Origin: UBA2377 sp964525935
Lineage (GTDB): Bacteria > Verrucomicrobiota > Verrucomicrobiia > Opitutales > Opitutaceae
Reading direction: 5' to 3'
Length of the DNA stretch: 64,000 bases
NCBI GenBank assembly: GCA_964525935.1
Contig: CAZGJZ010000001.1
Location: 682,001 to 746,000, forward strand
The notes below the pieces were generated by a model that was not told the DNA's origin, ran no database searches, and saw only the letters and a program-made list of their open reading frames with translations. Each line of letters begins with the position of its first letter. Positions within the stretch are counted from its first letter, which is position 1. Both the position numbers and the translations under genes were made by a program. Shown here one piece after another: positions 59,825-64,000 of this stretch.

Positions 59825-62356
59825 ATGCGCTTCGTTTTTCAATTTCGCCTCACACTTATCGCCGGCCTCCTTGCCGCTTGTCCCGGCCTCGCGCCCGCCG
59901 CCGATTCCGACCCGTCGGTCACGACGCTCGAACAATTTATCGTGCGTGAAACCGCCGTGGATCGCACCGGCGACCTGTTGCCCACTTCCCGCCCGCTTTC
60001 CAGTCTTTACGGCGACAACACCGCCCTCGCCAATGCGCCCCGTGCCGTCACCGCGCTGACCGCCGAGGTCCTCCGCCAGTTCAATATTACGTCGTTTGCC
60101 GACCTGGGTCGCGTCGGCGCCGGCACGCAGCAGGTCAATTATTTCGGTGTGCCCGGCACCCCCATCCTCCGCGGAGCCAAGGGCGCCGTCTTCTTCAACG
60201 GCATGCAGCGCGCCTACCAGCTCAACGAAATGCCGCTCTCGTTCGGCTCCCTCGAGGCCATCGACATCGTCAAGGGTCCCGCGCCCGCGCACTTCGGCCC
60301 GGCCCTCGCCGGCGGCTTCACCAATCTCATTCCCAAGTCGCCCTACTTCGACCGCACGCGTGGCTCGGTGCAGTTCACCGCGGCGAGCCATGATTTCTAC
60401 AATACCCAACTCGATGTCGGCGGTCCCGTCCTCCTCGGCAACGTGCCGGCAGCCTATCGGTTTTCCCTCACGGGCCAGTCCGCCGGCTCTCCCTATCACA
60501 CCGTCGGCAACGACTTCATCTCGCTCTACGCCGCCGTGAAGGCCGCCCTCACGCCCAGCGTCACGGTCTTCACCGGCGCGGAATATTTCGACTACAACTC
60601 CAACGAAAACGCCGGCTGGAACCGCCCCACCCCCGAACTTCTCACCTCGGGCCGTTACGTCGTCGGTTCGCCGCTCAACATCGCCAGTCCTGCCTGGGGT
60701 GGCACCGCGGATCGCAATGCTCTCTACAACAATCCTGCGCTCGTCGTCTCCCGTGCGACGGTCGATGCCGGGGTCGCGGCTGGTTTCATCACCGCCGCCC
60801 AGCGCAGCGCGATGACTGATCTCTCCACGCCCGCCGGCCGCATCGCTGCGTATGGCGCCAGCTCGCCCTATCTCAACAATCCCAACGACGGTTACCAATA
60901 CACCCCCGCTTACTTCGCCGCCGGCGGCAAGGTCTTCACCACCACCATTGACGCCGGCACGGTCCTTGCCGCCGAGGCCGATTTTGCGCGCTCCCGCAAC
61001 CTGCTCTATTTCCTCGATCTCGCTGGCAACGCCAACGCAGCCCAGACGTGGAAAAGCCAGTTCATCCTCGACGCGATCAGCACCGACAAGCGCTCCACTT
61101 ACGGTTATGCCATGGCGACCGACCAGCTCGTGCTCGAGGAGAAGATCACTTTCGCGCGCGAGTTCGACGTCGGCCGCGGCATGACGCTCACCTACGGAAC
61201 GTCCGCACGCTACACCGACGCCCAGATCCTGCAGGATTATTTCGACGAACCCTTCGGCCGGCGCGACATCAGCAGCAGCGATGTGCCTGCCTCCACCGTG
61301 CTTCGCGCCGGCGCCGAGCTCGGGGCCGACGGCCTTAACCTCTGGTCGCCCACCGCGCAAGGCGGCGCCAATGTGCACTCCCGGCTCTGGCAGTTCAGTC
61401 TCTTCGCCTACGCCGAGAATCGTCTCACCGCCGCGCTCACCACACACACCTCATTTCTCATCGCCCATGCGCCCTATCGCACGAGCTACCCCGACGAAGT
61501 CGACCGCGCTTCCGCCGCGCAACGCGCCGCCCTCAACGTCAGCGATCACCGCAATTACTACAACGCCAGCTTCAGCCCGGTCCTCACGCTCACGCCGGGG
61601 CTCAACCTCTACGCCACGGCCCAGCACGGCACCTCGCTCGCACCCACGCAAGGCGGCGCGATTTTCGGCAAGGATAACTTCACCATCAACGAACTCACCG
61701 AGACCGGCCTGAAGTTCGCGCCGCCCAACACCCGGCTCTTCGCGAGCCTCGCGGTATACGGCTGGAAGCAATCGCAATTCGATACCCGGTCCGCCCGGGC
61801 CAACCAGCTCCGCGGTCGGGGCGTGGAGTTTGAGGTCACCTACGCTCCCACCGACACGCTCACGTTCGTGGCTTCCGCCGGCTGGCAGCGCGTCCGCCGC
61901 ATGGATCCCCTTGGCTATCGCAGCATGCCGCTCACCGAGCAGCAATGGGCCCTCTACGGCGGCGTCTTCAATTCCCAGTTCGGTCCCGCCTACTTCGACT
62001 CTGCCAACGGCGATCGCCCGGCCGCGAATCCCGACTTGATCCTCCCGGGCTCACCCGAGACGCAGGTCAAATTTTTCACCCGCTGGGAACTTCCCGGCGG
62101 CTGGGCCGTGGCCGGCGGGCCGATCATCAACGCCGCTTACTGGCACAACTTCGACCACACCCTGCGACTGCCCGCAGCCGTCATCTGGAATTTCAATGCA
62201 TCGTGGAACCACGGCCCGTGGAGCGTCCTGCTCTCGGTGGAGAACGCGTTTAACGAAGATTACTTCTACGGCTCCGAACCCGTGTTCTCCGCCAACACGA
62301 TCATCACCAAGGCTCCCGACGCCCAATACCGGCTGAACCTCACGCGCCGGTTTTAA
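59825..62356 (+). CDS. TonB-dependent outer-membrane receptor
   Basis: 843 residues. Signal peptide (MRFVFQFRLTLIAGLLAACPGLAPAAD), TonB-box-like 'VTTLEQFIVRETAVDRTGD', plug domain with 'RAVTALTAEVLRQFNITSFADLGRV' and 'GFTNLIPKSPYF', then a 22-strand type barrel with a C-terminal 'YRLNLTRRF' that ends in Phe, as barrel-assembly substrates do. The start ATG at MRFVFQF is chosen since it gives the signal peptide. Ligand is unknown; similar receptors are abundant in this lineage and often serve glycan or siderophore uptake. No ligand-processing genes are adjacent. Confidence 0.93.
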   Translation: MRFVFQFRLTLIAGLLAACPGLAPAADSDPSVTTLEQFIVRETAVDRTGDLLPTSRPLSSLYGDNTALANAPRAVTALTAEVLRQFNITSFADLGRVGAGTQQVNYFGVPGTPILRGAKGAVFFNGMQRAYQLNEMPLSFGSLEAIDIVKGPAPAHFGPALAGGFTNLIPKSPYFDRTRGSVQFTAASHDFYNTQLDVGGPVLLGNVPAAYRFSLTGQSAGSPYHTVGNDFISLYAAVKAALTPSVTVFTGAEYFDYNSNENAGWNRPTPELLTSGRYVVGSPLNIASPAWGGTADRNALYNNPALVVSRATVDAGVAAGFITAAQRSAMTDLSTPAGRIAAYGASSPYLNNPNDGYQYTPAYFAAGGKVFTTTIDAGTVLAAEADFARSRNLLYFLDLAGNANAAQTWKSQFILDAISTDKRSTYGYAMATDQLVLEEKITFAREFDVGRGMTLTYGTSARYTDAQILQDYFDEPFGRRDISSSDVPASTVLRAGAELGADGLNLWSPTAQGGANVHSRLWQFSLFAYAENRLTAALTTHTSFLIAHAPYRTSYPDEVDRASAAQRAALNVSDHRNYYNASFSPVLTLTPGLNLYATAQHGTSLAPTQGGAIFGKDNFTINELTETGLKFAPPNTRLFASLAVYGWKQSQFDTRSARANQLRGRGVEFEVTYAPTDTLTFVASAGWQRVRRMDPLGYRSMPLTEQQWALYGGVFNSQFGPAYFDSANGDRPAANPDLILPGSPETQVKFFTRWELPGGWAVAGGPIINAAYWHNFDHTLRLPAAVIWNFNASWNHGPWSVLLSVENAFNEDYFYGSEPVFSANTIITKAPDAQYRLNLTRRF

Positions 62357-62529
62357 GGTTTGGTTGCAGCCGGGTTCACCGACCCCGGTCTGACGGCCTT
62401 CTTCGCTGGTTTCTCTGCCTTTGGCTGCTCCTCGTAAGGATCCTCCATGCTGCACGGCCGCTCACCGCCACGCGGCTCACCCGGCGACTTCGCCGTGCAG
62501 GCTTTCTTGGATTTCCGGATGCTAGCCAT
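62353..62529 (-). CDS. Possible small basic protein
   Basis: 58 residues (MASIRKSKKACTAKSPGEPR and a Pro/Lys/Ala-rich end), read from an ATG just past the dinB stop. It overlaps the last bases of the TonB-receptor gene. Low complexity and short; it might be a real basic micro-protein or only an open frame. A pair of Cys residues (KACT, RPCS) is the only notable feature. Confidence 0.4.
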   Translation of the reverse strand: MASIRKSKKACTAKSPGEPRGGERPCSMEDPYEEQPKAEKPAKKAVRPGSVNPAATKP

Positions 62530-62539
62530 CGGAGAAAAA

Positions 62540-63718
62540 TTACGTGCCACGCGGCTTTTTGGCAAGCTGGTGACCGTGCTGCACCACCGCATCGCGCCCG
62601 CGATTGTTGAGTTTGTCGAGCACCGCGGCCAGCCGGCGCCGCTTTTCATCCGTCTCTGCAAACATTTCCAACTGATCCATGCCTGCGTCGACGCCGGAGA
62701 ATTTTACGCTCACGAGCCGTAACGGCCGTCGCTTCGTCCACGCGGCGCGCAGCAGCGGTATCACCAGCGGGTAAAAGGGCGCCTCCAAATCCGTCGCGAC
62801 CGCCAGCGTCTTCGCATGAGACGCGTGGCTGAAATCCGGGTAGCGCACTTTCACCGTCATCGTGTGCACCTTTTTTCCGTCCTCTCTGATCTTGGGCAGC
62901 AGTTCATCGATCATCCGCTTGGCCACCTGCTCGATCTTCGCAAAATCGGAAATATCCGCGCCAAAAGTCTCCTGCTGCGAATAGCTCTTCGCGTCCTCGT
63001 GTTCCGTCTCCACCGGCCGGTCGTCCTTTCCTTCCGCCATCGCGACCATCTCGCGCCAGCCCGAACCAAAAATCGCAGCCAGCTCGCTGTCGCTGCGCCC
63101 AAAGATATCACGTATCAATTCCACGCCACGCGCCTTGAGCGCGGCCTCGGTCTTTGTGCCCACACCGGGCAGTTTTCCAATCGATAGCGGCGCAAGAAAG
63201 GCCGCCTCTTCGCCCACCGGCACCACCACGAAGCCACGCGGCTTGCGCAGCTTCGATGCGATCTGTGACACGAGCCGGTTGCTCGCGATACCCATTGAAA
63301 CGGGAATCTGCAGCTCGCTCCACAGCCGGGCCTGAAGCCTGCGCACCGCCGCGATGATTTCCTCCAGCGATTTGAAACCGCACGGCGCCAGTTCCAAGTA
63401 ACCTTCATCGACCGAATTGCGCTGCACGATCGGGGTCAGTTGCTCGCACAGGTCAAACATCTGCCGGGACATTTTTCCGTAAAGCCCGGAGGTATGCGGA
63501 ATCATGTAGAGGTCCGGGCAAACCTTCAGCGCCCGCGCCGTGGGCATCGGCGTATAGACCCCACACGCCCGCGCTTCATAGCTCGCCGACGAGATGATCC
63601 CGCGCTCCCGGCCGCCCACCGCGCACTTGATCCCACGGAGCTCCGGCCGCAGCGCCTGTTCGCACGACACGAAGAACGCGTCGGCATCGAGGTGGACAAT
63701 GGTAGGCAGCGCGGGCAC
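62540..63718 (-). CDS. dinB: DNA polymerase IV (Y-family)
   Basis: 392 residues. 'IVHLDADAFFVSCEQALRPEL' (first catalytic Asp), 'SYEARACGVYTPMPTARA', 'RNSVDEGYLEL' with the catalytic Asp-Glu (SVDEGY), HhH motif 'LPGVGTKTEAAL', and the little-finger domain (HTMTVKVRYPDFSHASHAKTL). It bypasses lesions and is usually under SOS control; I do not see a clear LexA box upstream. No beta-clamp motif stands out at the C-terminus. Confidence 0.95.
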   Translation of the reverse strand: MPALPTIVHLDADAFFVSCEQALRPELRGIKCAVGGRERGIISSASYEARACGVYTPMPTARALKVCPDLYMIPHTSGLYGKMSRQMFDLCEQLTPIVQRNSVDEGYLELAPCGFKSLEEIIAAVRRLQARLWSELQIPVSMGIASNRLVSQIASKLRKPRGFVVVPVGEEAAFLAPLSIGKLPGVGTKTEAALKARGVELIRDIFGRSDSELAAIFGSGWREMVAMAEGKDDRPVETEHEDAKSYSQQETFGADISDFAKIEQVAKRMIDELLPKIREDGKKVHTMTVKVRYPDFSHASHAKTLAVATDLEAPFYPLVIPLLRAAWTKRRPLRLVSVKFSGVDAGMDQLEMFAETDEKRRRLAAVLDKLNNRGRDAVVQHGHQLAKKPRGT

Positions 63719-63759
63719 CCCGCACCGCTACCACAAGCCTGCCCGAGGGCAACGCCGAG

Positions 63760-64000
63760 TTAGCTGACCGCTGCGCTGCGTCGTGGGTTCTGCTTTGAAA
63801 ACTCCGTCTGCGCACACCCTGTAATCTCCAGCCACGAGCGATAAGGACTGCCCCCAAACCCTGCGCTGCCAAAATCGCACAGTCGCAAAACGCTCCCGTC
63901 GTTGGCCGGAAACTCCATCAACAGGAAGGGCGGCAACGCCCGGTCAAACGCCACGATCTTTCCCGCCGCGCCCAGCCCGCGCGCAGTCAGCGCCGGCACC
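63760..64000 (-). CDS. C-terminal fragment of a larger protein (runs off window)
   Basis: The frame is open to the right edge on the minus strand, so only the last ~80 residues are seen ('LLMEFPANDGSVLRLCDFGSAGFGGSPYRSWLEI' and a tail). It looks like the all-beta end of a glycoside-hydrolase-type or similar enzyme, but I do not recognise it with confidence. Same orientation as dinB, 41 bases upstream of it. Confidence 0.6.
   Translation of the reverse strand, partial: VPALTARGLGAAGKIVAFDRALPPFLLMEFPANDGSVLRLCDFGSAGFGGSPYRSWLEITGCAQTEFSKQNPRRSAAVS

Noticed and set aside
59759..61447. A 562-codon minus-strand frame opposite the TonB receptor
   Set aside because: Shadow frame; repetitive Gly/Glu/Arg composition without signal or motif, and the receptor on the other strand is convincing.

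Overview
This is GC-rich bacterial chromosome (most genes well above 60% G+C by eye) and most probably belongs to Verrucomicrobiota, family Opitutaceae or close to it. The reasons are large STN-domain and TonB-receptor proteins, a head-to-tail oleA-oleB pair, a dense load of short palindromic intergenic repeats, and the gene mix. This assignment is inference; no 16S rRNA or other decisive marker is in the window. There are about 58 protein genes, one tRNA, one clear pseudogene and many interspersed repeats.

Layout. 1-9 kb: two tandem paralogous STN-domain proteins, an M50 membrane protease, an NtrC-type sigma54 activator, a sialidase-like/SGNH hydrolase fusion and a GAF/HD-GYP signalling protein. 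9-14.7 kb: small stress-type genes (hydrophobic micro-protein, DUF2934, an OsmC protein with a histone-like tail, DUF1826-like, VOC family) separated by palindromic repeats. 14.8-28 kb: a defence island on the minus strand. It holds a type I restriction-modification operon (hsdM-hsdS-...-hsdR) with a SIR2-HerA pair between hsdS and hsdR, then a decayed RecG-like ATPase gene and an intact DUF4062-ATPase.

29.9-40 kb: a lipid or hydrocarbon biosynthesis locus. It contains a FabF-type ketosynthase, a dedicated acyl carrier protein, two CrtI/RetSat-type FAD oxidoreductases, a SAM-methyltransferase-fold protein, a FabZ-type dehydratase, a FabI-type enoyl reductase, an OleA-type head-to-head thiolase and an OleB-type hydrolase. 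OleC and OleD are not in the window. The mix of private FAS-II enzymes, two flavin desaturases/isomerases and OleA/OleB suggests a specialised polyunsaturated, possibly ladderane-like or long-chain-olefin product. This is the most interesting system here.

40-64 kb: mostly housekeeping genes. They are malQ, lepB-lepA-fabD, pilT, dapA-dapB-ruvA, an ECF sigma/anti-sigma pair, tRNA-Lys, a NarL-type regulator, a Pal lipoprotein, M20 and M48 peptidases, purH, apaG, a beta-CASP nuclease, an inositol-monophosphatase-family enzyme, a TonB receptor and dinB. The pilT to malQ genes form one long co-directional minus-strand block.
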